This document shows, piece by piece, positions 27,227 through 35,468 of a stretch of DNA of 64,000 nt; position 1 is the stretch's first letter; the number at the start of each line of letters is the position of its first letter. The DNA is taken from assembly GCA_050010595.1 (NCBI GenBank), contig JBEKKS010000001.1:1-64000 (forward strand), read 5' to 3'. The position numbers and the translations under genes are program-made. The notes under the pieces are model-generated. The model was given only the letters and a program-made list of their open reading frames with translations, was not told the origin of the DNA and searched no databases. This DNA comes from Palsa-513 sp050010595. GTDB taxonomy: Bacteria > Actinomycetota > Thermoleophilia > Solirubrobacterales > Solirubrobacteraceae.

Positions 27227-28316
27227 CGCGAAACCGCTCAGTGATGCGCCTGCGGGTTCCGGCGCGGTCTAGCTGCTCATCGTCTTCGTCGCCCGCGCCG
27301 GCGAGGCGGAACGCCACGAGCGCGAGCGCCGCACCGCAGCCGAGGCAGAGGACGGCAGCGGCGCGCGTCAAGCTGGCGGAAACCGCCAGCAGGACGAACG
27401 GGCTGAGCAGCGACTGCGCAAGCTCGACCCCCTCCCAGAATGCGACGAACGCGATGACGAAGTACGTCAGGTAACCGGGACGCGCCAGGAGCACGCGATG
27501 CAGTGCCCAGAGTGCGAAGGCGACGATCGCCGCGAGCTCTACGTACTGTCCCCGCGGGACCGTCGGACGGCCGTGCAGCTGGAGGGCTAGAGCAGCGACT
27601 GCGAGGCCGATCAGCGCGGGAATCGCGAGCGCACGAGCGAGCAGCTGATCGAGTTGGGACGTGCGCACGCGCCAGCCTGCGATCGTGCACGCGAGGATCA
27701 CGAAGACAGCCCAGAACCAGACGAGCGATGGCGGCGGCGCATGCCACAAGCCACCGGCAATCGCTTCGAGACGCCCGTTGACCGTGAGGGCGATCGTCCA
27801 CTTGCCGACATAGGACTGTCCCGGGGCGAGGGCCACCGCCGCAAGGCCGTTCAGCCGCCCGTCATGCCACTCGTAGGAGTGGCCGCTCGTGAGCCGTTGC
27901 CAGCGCGGGGGAGTCGTACGGCGCAGACCCGGCGGAACTTGTTCGGCGACAGGTGTCGCGTTGAGGTAATACATCTCGGAGTGGGTGTTGACCTCAACTC
28001 CAAGCCTCGAGAAACGCAAGTAGGGAGCCCCGCGGTAATCGAGGACGACAACGTTCTCCCGCGCCGGTACCGACAGCCAGAGTCGCAGGTAGCCGTCGAC
28101 GATCCGCGCTCTTAGGCCGGCCGGGACGTGCGCCAGCTTCGCGATGTAGCTGGTTGCGACCGGGGCAACCGGTCCGTCAGCGGCCGCGCAGGCGGGCGTC
28201 AGCATGAGCGCCGCCGCAGCCAGGAACGCGAGCCCTCCAGCGCGGCCAATGGTGTGCGGCGAGCGTCGGCGAGCTCGCCACGGCTGACGCGGTGAAGCTG
28301 CGGGTGCGATCCTCAT
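27207..28316 (-). CDS. Exported membrane protein of unknown function
   Basis: This 369-residue protein has a cleavable-looking signal (residues 25-50, ending AACAAADG by pattern), an extracytoplasmic beta-rich domain of about 150 residues containing HSEMYYLNATP and SYEWHDGRLNGLA, then five or more membrane helices and an acidic C-terminus. I do not recognise the family. The ATG at 28316 removes an arginine-rich out-of-character extension. It is divergent from the next exported protein and co-directional with the lipoprotein gene. Confidence 0.7.
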   Translation of the reverse strand: MRIAPAASPRQPWRARRRSPHTIGRAGGLAFLAAAALMLTPACAAADGPVAPVATSYIAKLAHVPAGLRARIVDGYLRLWLSVPARENVVVLDYRGAPYLRFSRLGVEVNTHSEMYYLNATPVAEQVPPGLRRTTPPRWQRLTSGHSYEWHDGRLNGLAAVALAPGQSYVGKWTIALTVNGRLEAIAGGLWHAPPPSLVWFWAVFVILACTIAGWRVRTSQLDQLLARALAIPALIGLAVAALALQLHGRPTVPRGQYVELAAIVAFALWALHRVLLARPGYLTYFVIAFVAFWEGVELAQSLLSPFVLLAVSASLTRAAAVLCLGCGAALALVAFRLAGAGDEDDEQLDRAGTRRRITERFRGAYSGP

Positions 28317-28321
28317 GGGCA

Positions 28322-29020
28322 GTGCGCCGATCCTTGCAGCACATTCTCGATAGTCGCACGCGGGCGCGGCTCGCGTTGCGCGCTGGCCTCGCGCTCCTCG
28401 TGTTGTGTGTCGCCCCGGCGCTCGCGCGCGCCGACGGAGACCCCGCAAGCGACGTTCTCGTCGCGCAGCCAACGTTTGTGCCATGGGACGCCGGCGTCCC
28501 GCCCGCCGCGCAGCTGCGCCTCGACGCACTCGTGCGGGAAGCCAGCACGAGTGGCTTCCCGGTCCGGGTGGCGCTGATCGCTTCGGCCCACGACCTCGGA
28601 TCGGTCACCGCGCTGTGGCAGGAGCCCGAGACTTACGCCCGCTACCTCGGGGAGGAGCTGTCGTTGCTCTACCACGGCACCGTCCTGGTTGTCATGCCCG
28701 GAGGGTTCGGCGTCTACCGGCCTGGCGGGCAGGTCGACTCGATGCGCGCAGTGCTCGCAGGCCTCGCGACCCCGCGCCGCGCTCAGCTTGCTGGCGCGGC
28801 GGAGCTCGCCGTGAGACGGATCGCGCGGGCCGGCGGGCACGTTCTTACGGACTCGACCGGAGCGGCCGGCAGTCCGCCACGTGGAGCGCGTAGCGGCCCG
28901 ACTCCATGGATCGTGTTCGTGATTGGCCTGTGGCTGGTCGCCTTGGCCTGGTGGGCGAGCATCCGTGCACGGCCCCCGGCCGGGCTGCGCAGGCGCTCGC
29001 GCTCTTCGGCGCGCGGCTAA
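28322..29020 (+). CDS. Exported membrane-anchored protein, paralogue of the Sco1-fusion N-terminal domain
   Basis: About 232 residues: signal peptide ending ALARA, a mature start DGDPASDVL, an alpha/beta domain with VRVALIASAHDLGSV and GTVLVVMPGGFGVYRPGG, then one C-terminal membrane helix and an Arg-rich tail. The same DGDPASDVL start and domain occur in the Sco1 fusion protein at 29685. The domain resembles TPM-type extracellular domains in outline, but this is not certain. A GTG at 28292 would extend it and overlap the divergent gene, so 28322 is preferred. Confidence 0.7.
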   Translation: MRRSLQHILDSRTRARLALRAGLALLVLCVAPALARADGDPASDVLVAQPTFVPWDAGVPPAAQLRLDALVREASTSGFPVRVALIASAHDLGSVTALWQEPETYARYLGEELSLLYHGTVLVVMPGGFGVYRPGGQVDSMRAVLAGLATPRRAQLAGAAELAVRRIARAGGHVLTDSTGAAGSPPRGARSGPTPWIVFVIGLWLVALAWWASIRARPPAGLRRRSRSSARG

Positions 29021-29024
29021 CCCG

Positions 29025-29573
29025 TCAGCCGCGCAGGTCGCGCTCGACCACGCGTGGGTCGCCGATCAGCGCGATCAGCTCGTCGCGCGCTCGGGCCACG
29101 CGCGAGCGGATCGTCCCCGTTGGGCATTCGCAGACGAGCGCAGCCTCGTCGTAGGTGAGGCGAAGCATCTGCGTGAGCACGAACGCCAAGCGACGATCGG
29201 GCTCTAGGCGTGCAAATAGATCGTAGGTCGCAACGTCGCCGGTTGGGTCCTGCGCCACCGGCTCGGTAACGGCGCGATCTGCGGCGAGGCGGGAATCCCG
29301 TCGCGTGCGCCGGTACCGCGCGCGCAGCTCGTCCATGCACGTCCGCCGCGCGATCGAGAGAATCCAGGTGCGGGCATCTGCTTGGCCACGAAAGCGCGGT
29401 AAGGCACGCGTCGCCCGAAGGAAGGTCTCCTGCGCCAAGTCGTCGGCGCTCGCGTCATCGACGAGCAGGGCGCACAGACGCCAGATCGAGGGGTACGCCG
29501 ATGCAACGAAGCGCTCCATCGCCCGGCGGTCGCGCAGACCTGCGGCATCCACAGCAGCGATCGGCCCGTCCAT
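29025..29573 (-). CDS. ECF-type RNA polymerase sigma factor
   Basis: A 182-residue sigma-70 family protein with only regions 2 and 4. Region 2 reads LVDDASADDLAQETFLRA then RFRGQADARTWILSIARRTCMDELR; region 4 is RLAFVLTQMLRLTYDEAALVCECPTGTIRSRVARARDEL (landmarks). It probably controls the exported metal/redox genes around it. The ATG at 29573 is eight bases after TATGCT (29582-29587 on this strand). A zinc-finger membrane protein at 31061 is the likely anti-sigma factor. Confidence 0.9.
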   Translation of the reverse strand: MDGPIAAVDAAGLRDRRAMERFVASAYPSIWRLCALLVDDASADDLAQETFLRATRALPRFRGQADARTWILSIARRTCMDELRARYRRTRRDSRLAADRAVTEPVAQDPTGDVATYDLFARLEPDRRLAFVLTQMLRLTYDEAALVCECPTGTIRSRVARARDELIALIGDPRVVERDLRG

Positions 29574-29581
29574 CGGCGGGC

Positions 29582-29592
29582 AGCATATATGC
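29582..29592. promoter_or_regulatory. ECF sigma gene -10 box within a GCATATATGC palindrome
   Basis: GCATATATGC at 29583-29592 is a perfect 10-base palindrome and is unusually AT-rich for this genome. Its left part, together with 29582, reads TATGCT on the minus strand and lies eight bases before the ECF sigma start codon. It could bind a regulator or simply be the melted -10 region; it sits in the divergent gap between the sigma gene and the Sco1-fusion gene. Confidence 0.5.
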
Positions 29593-29684
29593 ATTACCTG
29601 AGAGTCTCGTCCGCCTGTAGCCAGACTCGATCTCGACCGGCTAGCCTTGACGCCGGTCGCGATGGCCCCGGAGGAAGCCCGACA

Positions 29685-31034
29685 ATGAGCTGCACGGTTC
29701 GTCGCGCCAGTGCGCGATGGCTGTTGGTTGTGGCGCTTGGCGCATGCCTGGCGCTGCTCAGTGCGCAGCCGTCGCACGCCATCGCCGACGGCGATCCGGC
29801 AAGTGACGTACTGCCGGCCAACGCCTACTTCGTGCCCGCCGATGCGAACGTGCAGGCAGCCGAGCAGGAGCAGCTCGGCGCATTGCTCGCCCGTGCGAAA
29901 CGGTCGGGCATTGCGATCCGCGTTGCCGTGATACCGACCTCCTACGATCTCGGCTCGGCGCTGGGCGCGTGGCGCAAGCCGCAGGCCTATGCCGAGTTCC
30001 TCGGCTACGAGCTCCAGAACAGCTTCAAGTCGCTGCTCCTTGTCGTCATGCCGAACGGCTTCGGCGTGAACTGGCCAGGGCACGACACGGCGTCACTTCT
30101 AGCCCGCCTGTCGCGCGTGCCGATTCGCAGCGGGCGCGGCGGGATGATCGCCGCTACCGACGCCGGTGTGCGCGCGGCTGCGGCAGCCGCGGGGATCACG
30201 CTGGGCGCCCAGCCTGCCTCCAGCTCTGGCTCGAGCTCGGGCGTGCCGACGATCGTTCCGATCATCGTCGGCATCTGGGCGCTGCTGCTCGTGCTCGTCG
30301 CAGCAGTCCTGCGACGCCGTCGCGCGCCGACGCCGCGCCAGTCCCAGCGAGGGACCGTGCTTGGGATGCTCCGCGCGCGCCCGACTCTCACGCGTCTCGT
30401 GTTGCTCGAGGGCGCCGGTCTCACGCTCGCGATCGCCGCCGGGGTGACGCTGATCATCCTCAAGACGCAGGCCGCACAGTCAAATTCCCCGACGAGTACT
30501 CCGAACGCCGCGTTCGTCTTCGGTGCGCGAGCGCGCCCGGCGCCGGCCTTCCGCCTCACAAACCAGGCCGGGCGCACCGTCTCGCTCGCGGCCTACCGGG
30601 GCAAGCCGGTGATCGTGACGTTCATCGACCCGCTCTGCCGCAACCTCTGCCCGCTCGCCGCGCACGTGCTCAACGAGGTCGATCAACAGCTGCCCCGCGC
30701 GCGGCGCGTGCCGATCGTCGCCGTCAGTGTCGACGTCTACGCGGACACGCGCGCTGACCTGCTCGAGGACTTCAGCCGCTGGAGTCTCGTGCCACAGTGG
30801 GAGTGGGGCGTCGGGCTACCGGCGCAGTTGGCGAAGGTCTGGCAGAAGTATGAGGTTGGCGTCTCGGTGACGACCAAGCGCCATGCCGGGATCGTCGAGC
30901 ACATCATCCAGCACGACGAGGTCGCCTACGTGATCGATCCGCGCGGGTACGAACGCGCGCTCTTCGCCTGGCCGTACACCGCGCAATCGGTCGAACAGAT
31001 GCTCGCGAGGGTCTCGCAGACCGCGGGAACTTAA
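29685..31034 (+). CDS. Membrane-anchored fusion of a DGDPASDVL-type exported domain with a Sco1/SenC copper chaperone domain
   Basis: A 449-residue protein: signal peptide (to about residue 33, ending SHAIA), an exported domain beginning DGDPASDVL (35-175), two membrane helices (about 188-210 and 240-262) and a C-terminal thioredoxin-fold Sco1 domain (about 280-449). The copper ligands are present: Cys-318 and Cys-322 in DPLCRNLCP and His-410 in HIIQHDE. Sco1 proteins deliver copper to the CuA site of cytochrome oxidase. GGAGGAA precedes the ATG. The fused N-terminal half is shared with the protein at 28322. Confidence 0.85.
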   Translation: MSCTVRRASARWLLVVALGACLALLSAQPSHAIADGDPASDVLPANAYFVPADANVQAAEQEQLGALLARAKRSGIAIRVAVIPTSYDLGSALGAWRKPQAYAEFLGYELQNSFKSLLLVVMPNGFGVNWPGHDTASLLARLSRVPIRSGRGGMIAATDAGVRAAAAAAGITLGAQPASSSGSSSGVPTIVPIIVGIWALLLVLVAAVLRRRRAPTPRQSQRGTVLGMLRARPTLTRLVLLEGAGLTLAIAAGVTLIILKTQAAQSNSPTSTPNAAFVFGARARPAPAFRLTNQAGRTVSLAAYRGKPVIVTFIDPLCRNLCPLAAHVLNEVDQQLPRARRVPIVAVSVDVYADTRADLLEDFSRWSLVPQWEWGVGLPAQLAKVWQKYEVGVSVTTKRHAGIVEHIIQHDEVAYVIDPRGYERALFAWPYTAQSVEQMLARVSQTAGT

Positions 31035-31060
31035 TCAGCTCGCCGTCCGACTAACTACGT

Positions 31061-31804
31061 GTGGAGTGCGGTGCTGCCCGTGAAGCTGTCTCTGCTCGCC
31101 TCGATGGCGAGCTGAACGACACCGCGTCGTCTGAGCTCGACCACCATCTCGCGGCGTGCGCCGAATGCTGTCGCTGGCGCGACGGCGCCCACGCAGTGAC
31201 GCGTCGCGCCCGCATCGCGATCGCGCCGATCGCTCCGGGCGCGCCTGCCTCGTTGCTCGCAACCGTGGGCGAGTCGGCGCCAACACGCTCGCTACGTCTC
31301 AGCGAGCTCACCCAGATCCGCCTGGCGCTCGTCGGCGTCGCGCTCGTCCAGCTCGTCCTCACGGTGCCGGCCCTGGTGCTTGGATCGGACGGCTCTGCGC
31401 CGATCCACGTAGCGCACGAGATGGGCGCATTCGATGCGGCCCTGGCGTTCGGCTTCCTAGCAGCGGCGTGGCGTCCGGCCAACGCCCGTGGGATGCATCT
31501 GCTGGTTGGAGGGATCGCGCTGCTACTGGCCGTAACCGCCGGCGTCGACCTGGCGACGGGCCGCACAACGCCGGCGGCCGAGGCGCCGCACCTGCTCGCT
31601 GTCGCTGGCTGGGTTCTGCTGCGCATCCTTGCGCACCGCTACCCGGGCGGCGAGGTAGCGCCGCTGCGTGCCGGTCGCCGCCGTGAGCCGGAGCCTGCCA
31701 CCGCAGACGACAGGGACACGGACATGGCGGTCGGCCAGCTAGACGCGTGGCGTGCCGAGAGCGCGTTCGGCGCTATCGAGCCGCGCAGGCATGTTGCGGG
31801 ATGA
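31061..31804 (+). CDS. Zinc-finger membrane protein, probable anti-sigma factor
   Basis: A 247-residue protein whose first 40 residues form an anti-sigma ZAS/zf-HC2 module: Cys-3, then His-29, Cys-33 and Cys-36 in DHHLAACAEC (H-x3-C-x2-C). Four membrane helices follow between about residues 85 and 200. Such proteins bind ECF sigma factors and release them on a signal; the ECF sigma gene at 29025 is the likely partner although it is separated by the Sco1 fusion and on the other strand. It starts with GTG. Confidence 0.75.
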   Translation: MECGAAREAVSARLDGELNDTASSELDHHLAACAECCRWRDGAHAVTRRARIAIAPIAPGAPASLLATVGESAPTRSLRLSELTQIRLALVGVALVQLVLTVPALVLGSDGSAPIHVAHEMGAFDAALAFGFLAAAWRPANARGMHLLVGGIALLLAVTAGVDLATGRTTPAAEAPHLLAVAGWVLLRILAHRYPGGEVAPLRAGRRREPEPATADDRDTDMAVGQLDAWRAESAFGAIEPRRHVAG

Positions 31805-31823
31805 CGTCGATCGGGAGGGAGCA

Positions 31824-32822
31824 ATGAGCAGCCGCACAACCGCAGCGCGCGAACAGGTCCGAGAGGTCGCCCCCCAACCGGCCCTCCGCGCCGCGCGAGC
31901 GTACTTCGCAAGCGATCGAACACGAGCCGCCCAAACGGTGCTCGCTCTGATCTGGCTGCTCGTCGGCGGTCTGCAGTTCCAGTCGTTCATGTACTCACAT
32001 GGCTTCATCGCGATGATCGAGGGGATGGCGGCCGGCCAGCCGGATTGGATCGCCAGCAGCATCAACTGGTCGGCGCACCTCGCGCAGCACGACCTGGCCG
32101 TCTTCAACACGGTCTTTGCGCTCGTCCAGATCACGATCGGCCTCGGAATCCTGTACCGGCCGACGGTCAAGATCGCAATCGCTGCGTCTTGTGCCTGGGC
32201 GCTCGTCGTCTGGTGGTTCGGCGAGGGACTCGGGATGATGTTCATGGCGATGGCGAGCCCGCTCACGGGCGCGCCGGGAGCTGTGCTCCTGTACGCCCTG
32301 ATCGGGCTGTTGGTTTGGCCGGGCCGCGGTCCGGGCGGTCTGCTCGGCGTCAGGGGAGCCCGCACGGCGTGGTGCGCTCTTTGGCTCGTGATGGCCTGGC
32401 TCTGGCTCGAGGCCCCCAGCAACGGTCCGAATGTCATCACTGCCACGCTTGACGCCGCGCCGTCGGGGATGGTCTGGCTGAGCAACGCGCAGGTTCAGGT
32501 AGCCAACGCCGTCGAGGGCGCCGGCGTCCCGATCGCGCTCGTGCTCGCCGCTCTATCAGCCGCAATCGGCGTGGCAGTTGCAGTCAACTGGAGGGCGCGC
32601 GCCTTCCTTTGGCTCTCGATCGTCCTCAATCTGGCGTTCTGGGTGCTGGGGCAGGGGTTCGGCGGAATGTTCGCGGGCGGGGCAACCGACCCCAACGCGG
32701 GGCCGCTCTTCGTGTTGCTCGCGTTCGTGCTGTACTCGCTTGTCCCGGCAACGGTCCCGCAGCGCGCAAGATCGAGCTCACCCATGGATCTCGAAGCGAC
32801 TCGGGAGGTCTCACTCGCATGA
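31824..32822 (+). CDS. Polytopic membrane protein of unknown function
   Basis: A 332-residue protein with about eight membrane helices and several Met- and Trp-rich stretches (for example WWFGEGLGMMFMAMA and GQGFGGMFAGG). I do not recognise the family; the DoxX-like layout of the first half is only suggestive. GGGAGGGA four bases before the ATG is a strong ribosome-binding site. Its stop overlaps the start of the P19-like lipoprotein gene (ATGA), so the two are co-translated and probably work together. Confidence 0.7.
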   Translation: MSSRTTAAREQVREVAPQPALRAARAYFASDRTRAAQTVLALIWLLVGGLQFQSFMYSHGFIAMIEGMAAGQPDWIASSINWSAHLAQHDLAVFNTVFALVQITIGLGILYRPTVKIAIAASCAWALVVWWFGEGLGMMFMAMASPLTGAPGAVLLYALIGLLVWPGRGPGGLLGVRGARTAWCALWLVMAWLWLEAPSNGPNVITATLDAAPSGMVWLSNAQVQVANAVEGAGVPIALVLAALSAAIGVAVAVNWRARAFLWLSIVLNLAFWVLGQGFGGMFAGGATDPNAGPLFVLLAFVLYSLVPATVPQRARSSSPMDLEATREVSLA

Positions 32823-33472
32823 AGCCTCTTCGACGTAGCCTGCCGTTGCTCGCGCTGCCCCTTGTCCTCGCTGGCTGCGTGAACGCAGACAAGACGAACC
32901 TCGCAGCGACGACCAGCTCCGTGTCGAGCAGCATGAGCTCAACTAGCTCGAGCTCGTCGAGCATGGGATCGAGCGCCATGGTGATGCCGACCCACGACTC
33001 GAACGACGGAAGCGTCACGAGCATGAAGGTCGGGGGCCTCCAGGCCGTGCCGACAACGGTGCTCGCATCAACCACCTGGCAAGGGATGCGCATCACCGCC
33101 GAGGCGCGCAGCGCCGTGTCGTTCATCGTCCCCGACGGAACGAGCATGCAGGAAGTCAAGCCTGGGCCGCACACGAGCTTTCACCTGATGGTCATGCTGA
33201 GCGACGCGCAAACGGGCATGCCGATCCCCTACGCGGGCGTCTGGGCGACGATCACGCGCAACGGCCATATCGTGTACGACGACCGTCAATGGGCGATGAT
33301 CTCCCGCTACATGGGCCCGCACTACGGCAACAATGTGAGCCTGCCAAGCCCCGGTACCTACGACCTGACGCTCCTCATCAGTCCGCCGGAGGTCGCGCGC
33401 CACTTGGAGTACGCGAACGTGTGGCTCCATCCTCATCGAGTCAGCTTCACGTTCCGCTGGCACCCCGCATAG
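32819..33472 (+). CDS. P19/Tp34-like iron- or copper-binding lipoprotein
   Basis: A 217-residue exported lipoprotein with lipobox LVLAGC at residues 16-21 and a serine-rich linker (about 33-60). The mature domain carries family landmarks of the periplasmic iron-transport P19/Tp34 proteins: PHTSFHLMVMLSDAQTGMPIPYAGV, a Met in YMGPHYGNNVSLPSPGTY, and LISPPEVARH. The family binds Cu and Fe and works with FTR1-type permeases; the only FTR1 here is 29 kb upstream. It is coupled to the membrane protein before it. Confidence 0.8.
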   Translation: MKPLRRSLPLLALPLVLAGCVNADKTNLAATTSSVSSSMSSTSSSSSSMGSSAMVMPTHDSNDGSVTSMKVGGLQAVPTTVLASTTWQGMRITAEARSAVSFIVPDGTSMQEVKPGPHTSFHLMVMLSDAQTGMPIPYAGVWATITRNGHIVYDDRQWAMISRYMGPHYGNNVSLPSPGTYDLTLLISPPEVARHLEYANVWLHPHRVSFTFRWHPA

Positions 33473-33484
33473 CCTGGTCGCGGG

Positions 33485-34753
33485 ATGTCTGATCACGGGC
33501 TGACGCGCCGGCGGTTCATGGCGGGCGCGGCGGTTGCTGCCGCCGCCGGGGCACTGCCGAGCATCGACCTCGGCGATACAGCGCAGGCGGCTGCTCGCAC
33601 GCTGCCCGCCGTAGCGCTTGGTCGCCAGCCGGCGTCGCTACCCGACCGCCAATTCGCGTGGAATGCGACGCTCTCCCGCGACTCTTACGGGAACGCCGTG
33701 GCGCCGCGGTACGACCGCCTCGTGTTCTTTGACGTCGAGGGCGCAGCGAGCGGCGCGCACGCGCGCTTGCTCGAAGCGGCTCTGCGAACGCTCGAGCGCG
33801 CATACCCCTGGAAGCCGGCGGGCCTGCTCTTCACAGCAGGATGGGGCCACACCTACTTCGCGCGGGCCCTGAAGGTCAGCTCCCCGATCCCCCGAGCTAT
33901 TGCGCTGTCTGATTTCGAGTTGCCGGCGATCGACGATTACGACCTGTGCCTGCATCTCGCAAGCGACGACGAGCAGCGCCTCGCGGCGATTGAGGCAGCG
34001 CTGATTCACGGCGCGGCGCTGCCCGGCGCGGCAGGTCCGCTCGACCTCTCGGCCGCGCTGCGCTGGCGCGAGTCACGAACCGGGTTCGTCGGTGCTGGAC
34101 TGCCGGCGAAGAATCAGACCGTGGGCGGCATTCCTGCGGGCCACCCCGTCCCGGCCACGGCGCCGCTCTACATGGGATTCAAGTCCGGACTGCTGCGAAA
34201 CCAGGCGACCGAGGATGCGATAGCGATCCCTGACGGGCCGTTCGCGCAAGGCACGACACAGCAGGTCAGCTACATGCGCCTCCGACTCGATGACTGGTAC
34301 AGCGGGCTCACCGAACGCGAGCGTGTCGGTCGCATGTACGCCCCCCAGATCACGCCACAGCAGGCTGCGCGCTTCACGACAGACGCGTCCGGCGATCCGA
34401 GCCTCTACGACCAGGCGGTCACCCGCTACGGCGTCGTCGGGCACTCCCAGACATCTGCGCGCGCGCGACGCGACGGTAAGCCACTGATCCTGCGCCGCGA
34501 CTTCGACACGACCGACGGTGGCCAGGCGGGACTGCATTTCGTTTCGCTTCAACGCACGATCGCCGACTTCGTGACGACCCGTACGGCGATGAACGCGACC
34601 GGCGCTCAGCTACAGAATCCGGCGATCAGCGACACGGTCAACAACGGCATCAACGAGTTCATCTTCGTGTTGCGGCGCGCGAATTACCTCATTCCCTCGC
34701 GCGCCGACCGCTCTTTCCCGCTGCTGCCCGGTCGGGCGGCGGCGCTCGCCTGA
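33485..34753 (+). CDS. Tat-exported DyP-type peroxidase-like protein
   Basis: A 422-residue protein with a twin-arginine signal, LTRRRFMAGAAVAAAAG. The C-terminal half follows the DyP/EfeB layout: a GFKSG segment where DyP enzymes have GxxDG, a possible haem-ligand His in VVGHSQTSARAR, then LILRRDFDTTDGGQAGLHFVSLQR. The catalytic Asp of GxxDG appears to be Ser, so peroxidase activity is doubtful. EfeB-type DyPs work with FTR1/EfeU in iron uptake. It follows the P19-like gene by 12 bases, probably in one operon. Confidence 0.75.
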   Translation: MSDHGLTRRRFMAGAAVAAAAGALPSIDLGDTAQAAARTLPAVALGRQPASLPDRQFAWNATLSRDSYGNAVAPRYDRLVFFDVEGAASGAHARLLEAALRTLERAYPWKPAGLLFTAGWGHTYFARALKVSSPIPRAIALSDFELPAIDDYDLCLHLASDDEQRLAAIEAALIHGAALPGAAGPLDLSAALRWRESRTGFVGAGLPAKNQTVGGIPAGHPVPATAPLYMGFKSGLLRNQATEDAIAIPDGPFAQGTTQQVSYMRLRLDDWYSGLTERERVGRMYAPQITPQQAARFTTDASGDPSLYDQAVTRYGVVGHSQTSARARRDGKPLILRRDFDTTDGGQAGLHFVSLQRTIADFVTTRTAMNATGAQLQNPAISDTVNNGINEFIFVLRRANYLIPSRADRSFPLLPGRAAALA

Positions 34754-34783
34754 CGGCCGCCGCCCGTCTGACGCCCGACGCGA

Positions 34784-35386
34784 TCAGGCCGCTGCGAAGC
34801 GCTCCGCGACGACGTCCCAGTTGACGACGTTCCACCAGGCGTCGATGTAATCGGGGCGGCGGTTCTGGTAGAGCAGGTAGTAGGCGTGCTCCCAAACATC
34901 GACGCCTAGCAATGGCGTCCTGCCGTCGGTGATCGGGTTGTCCTGGTTGGGAGTCGAGACGATCTCGAGGCCTGTGCTGTGGTGGACGAGCCACGCCCAG
35001 CCGGAGCCAAAGCGCCCGAGGCCGGCGGCCTTCAGCTGGTCCTTGAAGTCCGCGAATGAGCCGAACGCGGAGTTCAGTGCTGCCGCCAGCTCACCGCCCG
35101 GCTCGCCGCCGCCGCTGTGGCTCATGCTCTCCCAGAAGAGGGTGTGGTTGTAGTGACCGCCACCGTTGTTGCGTACGGCGGCGCGCTTCCCCTCTGGGAC
35201 GCTGTCGAGCTTCGTCAGCAGCTCAGCCACCGGAAGCTCGGCGAGCTCGTTGCCCTCGAGCGCATTGTTGAGGTTCGTCACGTAGGTGGCGTGGTGCTTG
35301 TCGTGGTGGATCTCCATCGTCCGCGCGTCGATGTGCGGCTCGAGCGCGTCGAAGGCGTAGGGGAGGTCGGGGAGCGTGTACGCCAT
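34784..35386 (-). CDS. sodA: Superoxide dismutase, Mn/Fe family (Mn-like)
   Basis: This 200-residue cytosolic enzyme removes superoxide. The metal ligands are His in IHHDKHHATYV (His near residue 27), NNGGGHYNHTLFW, and the Asp/His of GVDVWEHAYY. The Gly-Gly-Gly-His at the position where Fe enzymes have Gln, and QDNP later, favour manganese. AAGGAGAACTG precedes the ATG at 35386. It is divergent from proS and convergent with the DyP-like gene. Confidence 0.95.
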   Translation of the reverse strand: MAYTLPDLPYAFDALEPHIDARTMEIHHDKHHATYVTNLNNALEGNELAELPVAELLTKLDSVPEGKRAAVRNNGGGHYNHTLFWESMSHSGGGEPGGELAAALNSAFGSFADFKDQLKAAGLGRFGSGWAWLVHHSTGLEIVSTPNQDNPITDGRTPLLGVDVWEHAYYLLYQNRRPDYIDAWWNVVNWDVVAERFAAA

Positions 35387-35468
35387 CAGTTCTCCTTGAA
35401 GATCGGGTTTACCGCACAATAACTGGCCGGGATCGCGTGCTCCCCAAGACCGCTTAGGCTTCGCGACG

